A DNA stretch of 64,000 nt, taken from positions 62,001 through 126,000 of the forward strand of contig NZ_FQTT01000014.1 of the NCBI RefSeq assembly GCF_900098745.1. Reading direction: 5' to 3'. A program made the position numbers and the translations under genes. The notes under the pieces were generated by a model. That model searched no databases, had not been told where the DNA came from, and saw only the letters and a list, made by a program, of their open reading frames with translations. Of the stretch, positions 26,683 to 35,866 are shown piece by piece (the stretch's first letter is position 1; the number at the start of each line of letters is the position of its first letter). The DNA comes from Actinomyces glycerinitolerans (GTDB lineage: Bacteria; Actinomycetota; Actinomycetes; Actinomycetales; Actinomycetaceae).

Positions 26683-26707
26683 GGCAATATCGGAGGGGCA
26701 ATACCGG
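26683..26707. promoter_or_regulatory. Direct repeat GGCAATA(T/C)CGG, candidate operator
   Basis: GGCAATATCGG (26683-26693) and GGCAATACCGG (26697-26707), 14 nt apart, 77-101 nt upstream of the ABC ATPase start. Position suits a regulator of the exporter; no binding protein is identified. Confidence 0.3.
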
Positions 26708-26762
26708 TCCGTGAGCCGGACACCGGGCCTGGTCACGTGTTCCCTGGCTTGTCGGGGCGAAC

Positions 26763-26886
26763 ATTGTCCGAATCCGGGACAAACATACTTGGAGCACCGG
26801 CCCTCGATTCCAGAATCGTTGGAATTATGCGGCTTCAAGATCGGCGACCGGTCCGGCGGCGTGCGTTTGTCCCGGATGGCGACAAT
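26763..26886. repeat. 124-nt intergenic element, copy B (paired TTGTC-N9-GACAA dyads)
   Basis: Perfect-ended copy: ATTGTC at one end and GACAAT at the other. Dyads TTGTCCGAATCCGGGACAA (26764-26782) and TTGTCCCGGATGGCGACAA (26867-26885), starts 103 nt apart as in copy A. The outer 22 nt are also mutually inverted (19 of 22). Located between the divergent ABC ATPase and xerC. Confidence 0.75.
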
Positions 26887-26952
26887 GCCGGTCGTGGCGG
26901 CGCTCAAGGGCCGAGCCGCGTCCCACCCACATCCTCAAACCAGAAGAGTCAC

Positions 26953-26958
26953 TAGACT
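26953..26958 (+). promoter_or_regulatory. -10 box of xerC, leaderless
   Basis: TAGACT with 6 nt to the GTG start; no SD present. Confidence 0.4.
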
Positions 26959-26964
26959 GATGGC

Positions 26965-28008
26965 GTGCGCGCGGATCCCAAGGCTGGTGAGGCCTCCTCG
27001 GCGGCCCCGGCGGTGGGACAACAGATGAGGCCGACGAACGGGAGCGGGTGCGGTACCCGGGCCGGGCTGCTGGACGCGTTCGCCCGCTACCTGGACCTGC
27101 AACGCGGGCTGTCGGCGCACACGGTGCGCGCCTACCTCGGCGATCTGGCGGAGCTGCTGACCTTCCTCGGCGTCGGCGAGGGAGACGACGAGCCGGTGGG
27201 GCCCGCCCTGGGCAGCCTGGACCTGCCGGACCTGCGCGCCTGGCTGGCCACCATGTCCGCCGACGGCGCCGCCCGCGCGACTCTGGCCCGCCGCGCCGCC
27301 GCCTGCCGCACCTTCTCCAACTGGGCCTACCGCAACGGACTGCTGGGGGCCGACGTCGCCGCCCGGCTGCGCTCGCCCCGCGCCGATGCTCGCCTGCCCT
27401 CCGTGCTCACCCCCGCCCAGGCCGCCGCCTTGCTGGACGCGGCGGCCGACGCCGTCGCCGCGGCCGGGACGACGGCGGATGACGGCACCGATGCCGACGT
27501 GGCCAGGGCACTGGCGCTGCGCGACCGGGCGATTCTGGAGATCCTGTACGCCACCGGCGTGCGCGTGTCCGAACTGTGCGCCCTGAACCTGGGGGACGTG
27601 GACGCCGCGCGTCGCACCATGCGGGTACTGGGCAAGGGGAACAAGGAACGCACGGTGCCCTACGGCGGCCCCGCCGCCGCGTCCCTGGAGGACTGGGCGG
27701 ACGCACGCCCCGCCGTAGCCGCCGCCGACGCCGGAGCGGCCCTGTTCCTGGGCGCCCGCGGTCGCCGCATCGGGCCGCGGGCCGTACGCGAGATTGTCCA
27801 CCGCACGGCCGCCCGCGCCGGCGTGCCCGACCTGGGCCCCCACGGGCTGCGCCACTCGGCCGCCACCCACGTGCTCAGCGGGGGAGCGGACCTGCGCAGC
27901 GTGCAGGAACTGCTCGGGCACTCGTCGCTGGCCACGACCCAGCGCTACACGCATGTATCCGCCGAGCGCCTGCGCGCCGTCTACGCCCAGGCCTTCCCAA
28001 GGGCTTGA
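26965..28008 (+). CDS. xerC: Site-specific tyrosine recombinase XerC
   Basis: Resolves chromosome dimers at dif with XerD. 347 residues, ~45 longer than E. coli XerC because of an N-terminal extension and an Ala/Asp-rich insert near 165-180. Core-binding SAM-like domain ([25 protein letters not shown]), then catalytic Arg200 (GVRVSEL), Lys in GKGNKER, H293-G-L-R296-H297, His319 (GHSSL) and nucleophile Tyr328. Sits between dprA-type genes and rpsB as in mycobacteria. Confidence 0.94.
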   Translation: MRADPKAGEASSAAPAVGQQMRPTNGSGCGTRAGLLDAFARYLDLQRGLSAHTVRAYLGDLAELLTFLGVGEGDDEPVGPALGSLDLPDLRAWLATMSADGAARATLARRAAACRTFSNWAYRNGLLGADVAARLRSPRADARLPSVLTPAQAAALLDAAADAVAAAGTTADDGTDADVARALALRDRAILEILYATGVRVSELCALNLGDVDAARRTMRVLGKGNKERTVPYGGPAAASLEDWADARPAVAAADAGAALFLGARGRRIGPRAVREIVHRTAARAGVPDLGPHGLRHSAATHVLSGGADLRSVQELLGHSSLATTQRYTHVSAERLRAVYAQAFPRA

Positions 28009-28071
28009 CGACCCGGCTACCGAGTATGCGACACCGACCCCGCTCGGCCCGGCCGGCAAGTCGGCCTCCAG

Positions 28072-28902
28072 TCAGCCCAGCGGCTTGAGGCGGATCACCG
28101 CGGGCTGAAGCAGGCGCAGCGGGTTGACGTAGGTCTTCGGGCCGGTGCGGGCACCCCAGTGCAGGGCGTCGGCGCCGTCGGCGCGGTGGCCGGATTGCAG
28201 CGTGCCGATCACCTGGCCGCGCGCAACCGCCTCGCCGGCCTCGACGCACGGATCCACCGGCTCGTAGGTGGTGCGGATGCCGTCGGCATGGTCGATGGAC
28301 ACCACCGGTCGTCCGGCCACCATCCCCGCGAAGGCGACCGTCCCGTCCGCGGCCGCCAGCACCTGCGAGCCCGCCGCCAGCGCCAGGTCCACGCCGCGGT
28401 GCCCGGAGCCCCAGACCACCGCAGGCGGATCGAAATCGGCCAGCACCGTCGTCGCCATGCCCGTCGGCCAGGCGTAGCGCACCCTCGTGGCCACCACCCC
28501 CGGCAGCGGCGTGGCGGGTTCCGCCGCCGTCCCGGCCGCGAATGCCTGCAGCGGGTTCGGCTCGCCGCCCCGCCAGGCCATCACCACCTGCCGCGGCACG
28601 GTCGCGGACCCCAAGGATGTTGCGTCCACTCCGGAGGCCGGCGTCGGCGACAGGGCGAGGGCGGCGCCGACGGTAAGCGCGGCCCAAGTCGCCGCCAGGC
28701 GCCGGGCCCGACGTCGCGCCCCTCCCGGGCGCGGTGGAGGGGGACCGCCGGATGAGACCTCGCCGGGGGAGCGGTCGGCCGGATCCTGGCGGGTGTGCCC
28801 GCCCGGGGCCGCGGGGGAGTGCCCATCCGTGGGGGGCGTGTTGACGGTAACGGCTGAAGCGGAGGTGCCGACAGCGGTGTCGGCGGCTGTGAAGTTGCTC
28901 AT
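28072..28902 (-). CDS. M23-family (LytM-like) secreted protein, probably catalytically degenerate
   Basis: 276 residues from ATG 28902. A Pro/Gly-rich N-terminus, a signal or anchor helix (about 85-105), then a LytM domain: the zinc motif GHRGVDLAL (HxxxD) is kept, but the HLH active-site motif reads ALHWG, so the catalytic His is replaced while the metal His remains. TTYEPV replaces the usual TxYxH. The same variant features occur in the actinobacterial homologue beside rpsB (Rv2891), so this may be a non-cleaving or divergent member. Convergent with xerC; divergent from rpsB. Start uncertain because no strong SD is seen. Confidence 0.85.
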   Translation of the reverse strand: MSNFTAADTAVGTSASAVTVNTPPTDGHSPAAPGGHTRQDPADRSPGEVSSGGPPPPRPGGARRRARRLAATWAALTVGAALALSPTPASGVDATSLGSATVPRQVVMAWRGGEPNPLQAFAAGTAAEPATPLPGVVATRVRYAWPTGMATTVLADFDPPAVVWGSGHRGVDLALAAGSQVLAAADGTVAFAGMVAGRPVVSIDHADGIRTTYEPVDPCVEAGEAVARGQVIGTLQSGHRADGADALHWGARTGPKTYVNPLRLLQPAVIRLKPLG

Positions 28903-29470
28903 GGACACCAGCGTGCGCGGGTAGGTCCCCGAGCGCATCTGCGGCATGGTCCGCCTGTGGATAACCGATCCGGTTGGATGTCGCCAATCGGACCTGTGGA
29001 CGCCGGTACGCCAATCCGAAGGTGCCCGCCCCTCCGGCCGAGCGCACCCGCCCACGGACTCACCCCGCTGTGGCCTGCGGATTCGTCCCGTGCCACGAGG
29101 CTTGCCCGGCGGCCCCGCCCGCATGATCCGCGCCGGCGCTGTGATAACCTCGCGCCCGCAGCCCCGCGCGGGTTCGGCGGCCTTAGTCGATCCGTTGCGT
29201 GGCTGACTTCGCGTGTCCGCGCCCGTTCCGCCGTCGGCGGGGCGGGAACGTCCTTTCGAGCGCCACGGCCGAGGTCCCGCATTGCGTAAGCACGGTGGGT
29301 GGCCCGGCGTCGCGGGCACCAGGCCCCATGCCCGGCCTCCGGGCAGCCGCGCCCCGCCCACGGGGCCTCCGGTCAAAGGGGAAAAACCACCCATAACCGG
29401 GCGCCCCGTCCGTACCGCGGCGGGCCGCCCCTCGACTGCACGCCCGCCGGGCGTGCCTGAAAGGACCCTC
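28903..29470. other. 568-nt intergenic region upstream of rpsB
   Basis: No gene recognised. Contains a -10-like GATAAC (29143-29148) about 320 nt before rpsB, implying a long leader. No T-run terminator or known ribosomal leader motif could be identified by eye. Confidence 0.5.
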
Positions 29471-30382
29471 ATGGCGATTGTCACCATGCGCCAGCTACTC
29501 GAGAACGGTGTGCACTTCGGCCACCAGACCCGCCGTTGGAACCCCAAGATGAAGCGGTTCATCCTCACCGAGCGCAACGGCATCTACATCATCGACCTGC
29601 AGCAGTCGATCGACGGCATCAACACCGCCTACGACTTCGTCAAGGAGACGGTCGCCCGCGGCGGCAACATTCTGTTCGTCGGCACCAAGACCCAGGCCCA
29701 GGCCGCCGTGGCCGAGCAGGCCCAGCGCGTCGGCATGCCCTACGTCAACCAGCGCTGGCTGGGCGGCATGCTCACCAACTTCACCACCGTGCGCGGTCGC
29801 CTGGACCGCATGAAGGAACTCGAGCAGATCGACTTCGACGACGTGGCCGGCTCCGGCCACACCAAGAAGGAACTGCTCATGATGCGCCGCGAGAAGGACA
29901 AGCTGGTCAAGACCCTCGGCGGCATCCGCGACATGGCCAAGCCGCCGGCCGCCATCTGGGTGGTGGACACCAAGAAGGAGCACCTGGCCATCTCCGAGGC
30001 ACAGAAGCTGGGCATCCCCGTCGTCGCCGTGCTGGACACCAACTGCGACCCCGACGAGGTCACCTACGCCGTCCCCGGTAACGACGACGCCATCCGCTCC
30101 GTCGCGCTGCTGACCCGCATCATCGCCGACGCCGTCGCCGACGGGCTCGTGTCGCGCTCCGCCGGCCGCGCCCGCACCGGTGAGGAGGCGGAGGTCCCCG
30201 CCGCCGAGGCCGAGCCGCTGCCCGAGTGGGAGGCCCAGCTGCTGGCCGGTGCCGAGGCCGAGGCCGCCCCGAGCGAAGAGTCGGTCACCGAGGCTGCCGC
30301 TGAGTCGGCCACCGAGGCCGTCCAGAGTGAGGCTCCGGTGGCTCCTTCGGATAGCGAGCCTGCTCCCGCCGAGCAGGCCTGA
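29471..30382 (+). CDS. rpsB: 30S ribosomal protein S2
   Basis: 303 residues. Starts [20 protein letters not shown] with SD GAAAGGA at 29459-29465; the longer upstream open frame is rejected. Core S2 sequence to about residue 235, then an acidic Ala/Glu-rich tail common in actinobacteria. Forms an operon with tsf. Confidence 0.97.
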   Translation: MAIVTMRQLLENGVHFGHQTRRWNPKMKRFILTERNGIYIIDLQQSIDGINTAYDFVKETVARGGNILFVGTKTQAQAAVAEQAQRVGMPYVNQRWLGGMLTNFTTVRGRLDRMKELEQIDFDDVAGSGHTKKELLMMRREKDKLVKTLGGIRDMAKPPAAIWVVDTKKEHLAISEAQKLGIPVVAVLDTNCDPDEVTYAVPGNDDAIRSVALLTRIIADAVADGLVSRSAGRARTGEEAEVPAAEAEPLPEWEAQLLAGAEAEAAPSEESVTEAAAESATEAVQSEAPVAPSDSEPAPAEQA

Positions 30383-30432
30383 GTCCAGTAGCCGCCCGTT
30401 CACTCCAATCTCAGCAATTTCAGGAGATATCC

Positions 30433-31272
30433 ATGCCCAACTACACCACCGCTGACATCAAGGCGCTGCGCGAGAAGACCGGCGCCGGCATGCTCGACGT
30501 CAAGAAGGCGCTCGACGAGGCGAACGGTGACGCCGAGAAGGCCATCGAGATCATCCGCGTCAAGGGCCTGAAGGGCATCGCCAAGCGCGAGGGCCGCTCC
30601 GCCTCCGCCGGCCTGATCGCCGCCAAGGTGGTCGACACCGACGACGCTCAGGTGGGCGTCCTGGTGGAGATCAACTCCGAGACCGACTTCGTCGCCAAGA
30701 ACGAGAAGTTCATCGAGTTCGCCGACAAGGTCCTCACTGCCGCCATCGACTCCGGTGCCGAGACCGCCGAGGCGCTGGCCGAGGTCGCCGTCGACGGCAC
30801 CACCGTCAAGGAGCTCACCGACTCCATGCAGGCCGTCATCGGCGAGAAGATCGTCGTGCGCCGCGTCGGCCGCCTGGCCGCCGACCACGTCGAGCTGTAC
30901 CTGCACCGCACCAACCCCGACCTGCCCGCCCAGGTGGGGGTGCTGGTCGGCACCGACGCCAAGGCCGCCGAGGTCGCCCACGACGTCGCCATGCACGTGG
31001 CCGCCTACTCCCCGCTGTACCTGGACCGTGACTCCGTCCCGGCCGAGACCGTGGAGAAGGAGCGCGCCATCGCCGAGGAGACGACCCGCGCCGAGGGTAA
31101 GCCCGAGAAGGCCATCCCGAAGATCGTCGAGGGCCGTATGAACGGCTTCTACAAGGAGAACTGCCTGGTGGACCAGGCCTACGCCAAGGACCCCAAGACC
31201 ACGGTCGGCAAGGTCATCACGGCCACCGGCGGCAAGCTGAACGGCTTCGTCCGCTTCCGCGTCGGCGCCTGA
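30433..31272 (+). CDS. tsf: Elongation factor Ts
   Basis: Nucleotide exchange factor for EF-Tu. 279 residues: N-terminal UBA-like domain (ALREKTGAGMLDVKKAL), the EF-Tu-contacting TDFVAKN motif, and the C-terminal core. SD CAGGAGAT. Terminator 18 nt after the stop. Confidence 0.97.
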   Translation: MPNYTTADIKALREKTGAGMLDVKKALDEANGDAEKAIEIIRVKGLKGIAKREGRSASAGLIAAKVVDTDDAQVGVLVEINSETDFVAKNEKFIEFADKVLTAAIDSGAETAEALAEVAVDGTTVKELTDSMQAVIGEKIVVRRVGRLAADHVELYLHRTNPDLPAQVGVLVGTDAKAAEVAHDVAMHVAAYSPLYLDRDSVPAETVEKERAIAEETTRAEGKPEKAIPKIVEGRMNGFYKENCLVDQAYAKDPKTTVGKVITATGGKLNGFVRFRVGA

Positions 31273-31290
31273 GCTGACGCGATCAAGCAC

Positions 31291-31326
31291 CGGGGTCCCC
31301 GTGAGCGCATGCTCGCGGGGACCCCG
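31291..31326 (+). terminator. Terminator after rpsB-tsf
   Basis: 16-bp stem (31291-31306 with 31311-31326, one G-T wobble), tetraloop GCAT, followed by TGTTATAT. It also lies past the end of the convergent Clp-N gene. Confidence 0.85.
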
Positions 31327-31353
31327 TGTTATATCTCGGGTGCTTACGGGCGC

Positions 31354-31770
31354 TCAGGCCACCAGTATTTCGACGAGCCGGTTCCAACTGGTGCCGTGGG
31401 CAACGAGGTACTCATTCAGGCGGGCGTCGTCCTGCTCCAGTGCGGCCGCCGCCAGATGACGCGCGGAGACATCGGAGTCGACCGCCAGCGCGACCGCCCG
31501 CACCGAGGCCGCCTTGGCGCGGTCGTCGAAGCCGATCGGCCGGGGCAGTAGCCGCCCCAGGCCGCGGCGGGGAGCGTCGGCGGTCGCCTCCTGCACCAAC
31601 TCCTCCCAGCTCAGTTGGTGGGGCGTGCCGACGAGCGCCTCCACCTCGGGGCTGGTGCGGAGCGCGGCGACGAACACATCCAGGGGCTCGGCGTTGCCTG
31701 CCCCCCGTTCCTTCGCCACCGCGCGGGCGTCCTTGAGCACCGTCTTGGCGCTCTCGTCCATTCCTGCCAT
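31354..31770 (-). CDS. Clp N-terminal domain-like protein
   Basis: 138 residues made of a double Clp-N-type helical repeat (AKTVLKDARAVAKERGAG... and RAKAASVRAVALAVDSDVSARHLAAAAL) without any ATPase domain. GGAGG is 7 nt before the ATG at 31770; an earlier ATG at 31776 is too close. The permease stop codon overlaps this start region, so it is the third gene of the ABC operon. Clp-N domains bind peptides or adaptors; a substrate-capturing or chaperone role for the exporter is inference only. Confidence 0.82.
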   Translation of the reverse strand: MAGMDESAKTVLKDARAVAKERGAGNAEPLDVFVAALRTSPEVEALVGTPHQLSWEELVQEATADAPRRGLGRLLPRPIGFDDRAKAASVRAVALAVDSDVSARHLAAAALEQDDARLNEYLVAHGTSWNRLVEILVA

Positions 31771-31772
31771 GA

Positions 31773-33401
31773 TCATTCCTCCGTTTCGGCGGGACTTTGA
31801 GTGGTTGTGTTGAGGTGTTTGGCGGCCGTCCGGCTGTCAATGCGTACCGCGTACCGCGAGGCGGACCAGCTTGCGAGGGCGATGTGCAGCAGTGCCCACG
31901 AGGCCAATGCGGTGGCCCCGACTTGAGCGGCGATTGCCGCAAACCCGGGTGCCAATGCTGCCGTGCCCTGGCCGACGGCGAGGACCAGCGGCCCTCCGAG
32001 GGCGGCAAGCCCGCCGACGCCGCTGGTCAGGTGGTTCGAAATGCCTCGCGCTGCTAGGAGCGCGGCGGACACGGAACACGCCGCGGCGAACAGCGGCCAG
32101 GTGAATGCGCAACCGAGTGCGATGGCCACGGCACCGCCGGGCAGGCGAGCCTGGGCGCCGCCGAGGACGGTCAGCAGGCAGATCAGGCACGTTTGTAATG
32201 CGGGCAACAGACAGCTCCACGCACCCACGTACAGTGCGTTACAGCGGGTACTGCTCGCCGCAGAGAACAGGGGGTAGCGTGCTTCCGCTAGGGCGCCGTC
32301 CAGCGCGCATGAGGAAGCTGCAAATCCGCCTACGATCAGGAACGCGATTGGCCACCACTCCGGGAGCAGCCAACCGATCAGCCGGCCGACCCCATAGGCC
32401 GCCAGCGCCTCGAATACGAGGACCCTGCCGGAATGGCGGCGTCCCGCCTCCCACCACTGGCGGATTACTAAGGCGGCCGCCCCACGGACGACGGCGGGCA
32501 TGTTCCCGCTGGACGCATGTGCCGGGCGCATAAGGGCCAATGCCGCCGAGGCGTCCCGACTGTCGGCCAGGTCGAGGATTGCGGCCAGCTGGTACGCGGG
32601 TGCCGCCCACAGCGGAGTCAGCCCGGGCGCCACCGCGATCACCACCGCGTAGATCAAGGCGGCGGCAGCGGCGAGCAGTATGGCCGATCGCCAGTGCCCG
32701 GTCAGCGTCATGAAGATGTCGCCCAGCAGGTTCAGTGCCCTCACCCCCTGTTCCGACACGCGGGCGAGCACACTGCATACCAATACTGTCGTCGGACTCC
32801 ACCATGCCAGGGTCAGGAGCGGGCGCGTGCGGGGAAAAGCCCACGTTGCGCAGCCGCAGGCCAAGCGCGCGCTGGTCATCCAGACTCCGAGACTGCTCAG
32901 GACTGTCCACAAACACAGGCGCGACTCCAGTTCCGCCCACTGCGTGGGGGCCACCCCGGAGAGTACGGCGGCCAGGTACAGGCCGCCGATTACGGAGGCC
33001 GACAGACGGGCGAGAATGCCCGCGGTTAGTGATACGCGAATCAAGGAGCCGGAGTCCACAACGCCGATATCACCGGTGCCCAGAATGACGGGAGGCCGGG
33101 CGACTGAATGGGCGCCCCAGACCGTGAGGGCACCGACCAGTACAGCGCCGAGCACATCTCGCAGCAGCCAGTCGGGGATGGCAGATGCGCGCCCGGATGG
33201 GGGCGCTACCAGCATCCAAAGCAACCGGCCGCTGACGACCACCACGGCGATACCAGCAAGACGCCCCGGCCAGCTCTTAAGCAGTCCGACCGCCTTGTGT
33301 CGAACGCCGCGCAGACGGGCCTCCAGCAGTACCAGTACCAGTCGCGAGACGTGCTGTCGGGCACGCTGGCGCGCGGCGGTGGGAACAACGTCGGCGGTCA
33401 T
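31773..33401 (-). CDS. Polytopic membrane protein, ABC exporter subunit
   Basis: 542 residues with roughly 12-14 hydrophobic segments, Ala/Leu/Trp-rich, and no recognised motif. The length and gene order (ATPase, then membrane protein overlapping by 4 nt) fit a large actinobacterial ABC exporter membrane subunit. Family not confidently identified. GC content is slightly lower than in the core genes. Confidence 0.82.
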   Translation of the reverse strand: MTADVVPTAARQRARQHVSRLVLVLLEARLRGVRHKAVGLLKSWPGRLAGIAVVVVSGRLLWMLVAPPSGRASAIPDWLLRDVLGAVLVGALTVWGAHSVARPPVILGTGDIGVVDSGSLIRVSLTAGILARLSASVIGGLYLAAVLSGVAPTQWAELESRLCLWTVLSSLGVWMTSARLACGCATWAFPRTRPLLTLAWWSPTTVLVCSVLARVSEQGVRALNLLGDIFMTLTGHWRSAILLAAAAALIYAVVIAVAPGLTPLWAAPAYQLAAILDLADSRDASAALALMRPAHASSGNMPAVVRGAAALVIRQWWEAGRRHSGRVLVFEALAAYGVGRLIGWLLPEWWPIAFLIVGGFAASSCALDGALAEARYPLFSAASSTRCNALYVGAWSCLLPALQTCLICLLTVLGGAQARLPGGAVAIALGCAFTWPLFAAACSVSAALLAARGISNHLTSGVGGLAALGGPLVLAVGQGTAALAPGFAAIAAQVGATALASWALLHIALASWSASRYAVRIDSRTAAKHLNTTTQSPAETEE

Positions 33402-34249
33402 GGACTCGTCCCGTCGAATTCGGCCAGCCGGGGTCGGGAATCGGAGCGGCGGCTGACGGCGGCGAAGGCGGCCTCGAAGGCAGTCTTGTTGGGGGAGGGC
33501 TCGCCGAGACGCACGAACTGGGTGGGCGTGCCGGAGAACACGAGCTCACCGTGGTCCAGGACCAACAGCTCGTCGGCTACCCGCTCGGCGATGTCCAGCC
33601 GATGCGTCGACACCAGCACGCAGCACCCCTGGTCGCGCAACTGCTCCACCAGCGACATGAGCATCTCCTGGCCCGCCGGATCGAGCCCATCGAAGGGCTC
33701 ATCCAGGACGAGGACTCGCGCGCCCTGGCGCACCGCGCAGGCGAGCATCAGCCGCTTCTTCAACCCCTTCGAGAGTTTGCTGGCCAGCAGGTCCGCGTGC
33801 TCATCCAGTCCCAGCGCCTTCAGAAACTGTTCCTCCTGCGCCCGGCTGAACCGGCTGAGGCCGAACAACGCCTCCACCAGCCGCAGATGCTCGCGCACAG
33901 TCAATAGCGGGTATACCAGCGAAGAGTCGGGAACGTATCCGACAGTGCGGTCCGCGAGCGCGCCGTCCTCCGGCAGCACGATGCGAGCACTCCCGCGGCT
34001 GATGGACTCGTGTCCGACGAGGATCCGCATAAGCGTGGTCTTGCCCGCCCCATTGGGGCCGAGGAGGCAGGTGATGGCGCCGTAGCGGACATCCAGGGTG
34101 ACCTCGTTCAGAACCGTGGGCCCGCCGAAGCGTTTGCTCAGCGCGCGTACCTCGATAGCGTTGGCGTCAGTGTCTTGGCACGTCGTCCTGTCGGTCAGGT
34201 GCCGACATTCCTCCGGGGATGACGCCTCGCTGAGTCTGAATCCGAACAC
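33398..34249 (-). CDS. ABC transporter ATP-binding protein
   Basis: 283 residues. A ~30-residue N-terminal extension with two Cys precedes the ATPase core: Walker A LGPNGAGKT (63-71), signature LSKGL (159-163), Walker B VLVLDEP (179-185), and D-loop GLDPAG. The GTG start at 34249 has no clear SD; an internal start nearer residue 28 cannot be excluded. First gene of the three-gene operon. Confidence 0.9.
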   Translation of the reverse strand: MFGFRLSEASSPEECRHLTDRTTCQDTDANAIEVRALSKRFGGPTVLNEVTLDVRYGAITCLLGPNGAGKTTLMRILVGHESISRGSARIVLPEDGALADRTVGYVPDSSLVYPLLTVREHLRLVEALFGLSRFSRAQEEQFLKALGLDEHADLLASKLSKGLKKRLMLACAVRQGARVLVLDEPFDGLDPAGQEMLMSLVEQLRDQGCCVLVSTHRLDIAERVADELLVLDHGELVFSGTPTQFVRLGEPSPNKTAFEAAFAAVSRRSDSRPRLAEFDGTSP

Positions 34250-34393
34250 GGCTGCTCACCCCGTCGGTATACGCTTCGTCACTCCCTGACTCTATCGTTA
34301 CCTCCGGCGCGGAACCACCCTGTGCAGGTAGGCTGTGCGCAGCGCCCGCATCGAAGCCGCTGAACCGTCCGCACCCAGCAGGAGGCACCACGC

Positions 34394-35146
34394 ATGAGCG
34401 AGTCCCCGGACCGCGACGACCGCATCGCCCACGGCACCCATCCCCGGCGGGTGCTATTGAAGCTCTCCGGTGAGGTCTTCGGCGGTGGGGCGGTCGGCCT
34501 GGATGCCGACGTCGTCGCCGACGCCGCCCAGCAGATCGCCACCGCCATCAAGCAGGGCGTGCAGGTAGCCATCGTGGTCGGCGGCGGCAATTTCTTCCGC
34601 GGCGCAGAACTGTCCGCCCGGGGTATGGATCGCGCCCGGGCCGACTATATGGGCATGCTCGGCACGGTGATGAACGCGCTCGCCCTGCAGGACTTCATCG
34701 AGAAGGCCGGTGTACCCGCCCGGGTCCAGTCCGCCATCACCATGACCCAGGTCGCCGAGCCCTACATTCCCCTGCGCGCCATCCGCCACATGGAGAAGGG
34801 CCGCGCCGTCATTTTCGGCGCCGGCGCCGGCATGCCCTACTTCTCCACCGACACCGTCGCCGCCCAGCGCGCCCTGGAGACTCACTGCGACGAGCTGCTG
34901 GTCGGCAAGAACGGGGTCGACGGCGTGTACACCGCGGACCCGCGCCGCGACCCCGAGGCCGTCAAGCTCGACCGCCTCACCTATGCGCGCGCCCTGGCAG
35001 ACGGGCTGCAGGTCGCCGACGCTTCCGCCTTCGCCCTCAGCCGCGACAACGCCCTGACCATGCGCGTGTTCGGCATGGGGGAGCCCGGCAACATCACCCG
35101 CGCCCTGCTGGGGGAGGACATCGGCACCCTCGTCACCCGCGACTAG
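34394..35146 (+). CDS. pyrH: Uridylate kinase
   Basis: Phosphorylates UMP to UDP. 250 residues: [21 protein letters not shown], the GLN-type [11 protein letters not shown] loop, [15 protein letters not shown] [11 protein letters not shown], and [22 protein letters not shown] -10-like TAGGCT is at 34329-34334. First gene of pyrH-frr-cdsA. Confidence 0.97.
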   Translation: MSESPDRDDRIAHGTHPRRVLLKLSGEVFGGGAVGLDADVVADAAQQIATAIKQGVQVAIVVGGGNFFRGAELSARGMDRARADYMGMLGTVMNALALQDFIEKAGVPARVQSAITMTQVAEPYIPLRAIRHMEKGRAVIFGAGAGMPYFSTDTVAAQRALETHCDELLVGKNGVDGVYTADPRRDPEAVKLDRLTYARALADGLQVADASAFALSRDNALTMRVFGMGEPGNITRALLGEDIGTLVTRD

Positions 35147-35267
35147 CCTCCGGCCGCGCCATCCGCGCGGCGCCCTCCGCGCTCGGCCGTACGGGCGAAC
35201 GCGCCAAAGGCTGAACCACAGCCGACCGACAGCCCATCAACACTGCTAACAACCGAAGGAACCAACC

Positions 35268-35825
35268 ATGATCGACGACGTCATGCTCGATGCCGAGGAC
35301 AAGATGGACAAGGCCCTCGACGCCGGCAAGCACGAACTCGCCGCCATCCGCACCGGCCGCGCCAACCCGTCCATGTTCAACGGAATCGTGGTCGACTACT
35401 ACGGGGCGCCCACGCCCCTGCAGCAGCTCGCCTCCATCACCATTCCCGAGGCCCGTTCCGTGATCGTCAGCCCCTACGACCGCGGCGCCATGAAGGAGAT
35501 CGTCACCGCGATCCGCGAGTCCGACCTGGGCGTGAACCCCACCGACGACGGCACCGTCATCCGCGTGACCCTGCCCGTGCTGACCGAGGAGCGTCGCCGC
35601 GACTACGTCAAGCTCGCCCGCTCCCGCGCGGAGGAGTCCCGCGTGCAGGTGCGCGGTGTGCGCGCCAAGGCCAAGAAGGAGCTGGAGGCCATCAAGCGCG
35701 ACGGCGAGGCCGGCGAGGACGACGTCAAGCGCGCCGAGGCGGAGCTGGACGCCCTGACCAAGCGCTACGTCGAGCAGATCGACGCCGCACTGGCCACCAA
35801 GGAGGCCGAGCTCCTCGAGGTCTGA
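35268..35825 (+). CDS. frr: Ribosome recycling factor
   Basis: Splits post-termination ribosomes with EF-G. 185 residues, full family length. RTGRANPSMFNGIVVDYYG, PLQQLASITIPEARS, LTEERRRDYVKLAR. SD GAAGGAA. Confidence 0.97.
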   Translation: MIDDVMLDAEDKMDKALDAGKHELAAIRTGRANPSMFNGIVVDYYGAPTPLQQLASITIPEARSVIVSPYDRGAMKEIVTAIRESDLGVNPTDDGTVIRVTLPVLTEERRRDYVKLARSRAEESRVQVRGVRAKAKKELEAIKRDGEAGEDDVKRAEAELDALTKRYVEQIDAALATKEAELLEV

Positions 35826-35866
35826 GCCCCGCCTCGACCCCGAACCGCACCAGTACGCCGCCCACC

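Noticed and set aside
26763..26886. dif site next to xerC
   Set aside because: Sequence does not resemble the ~28-bp dif consensus, and a second copy exists 15.7 kb away, inconsistent with a single terminus site.
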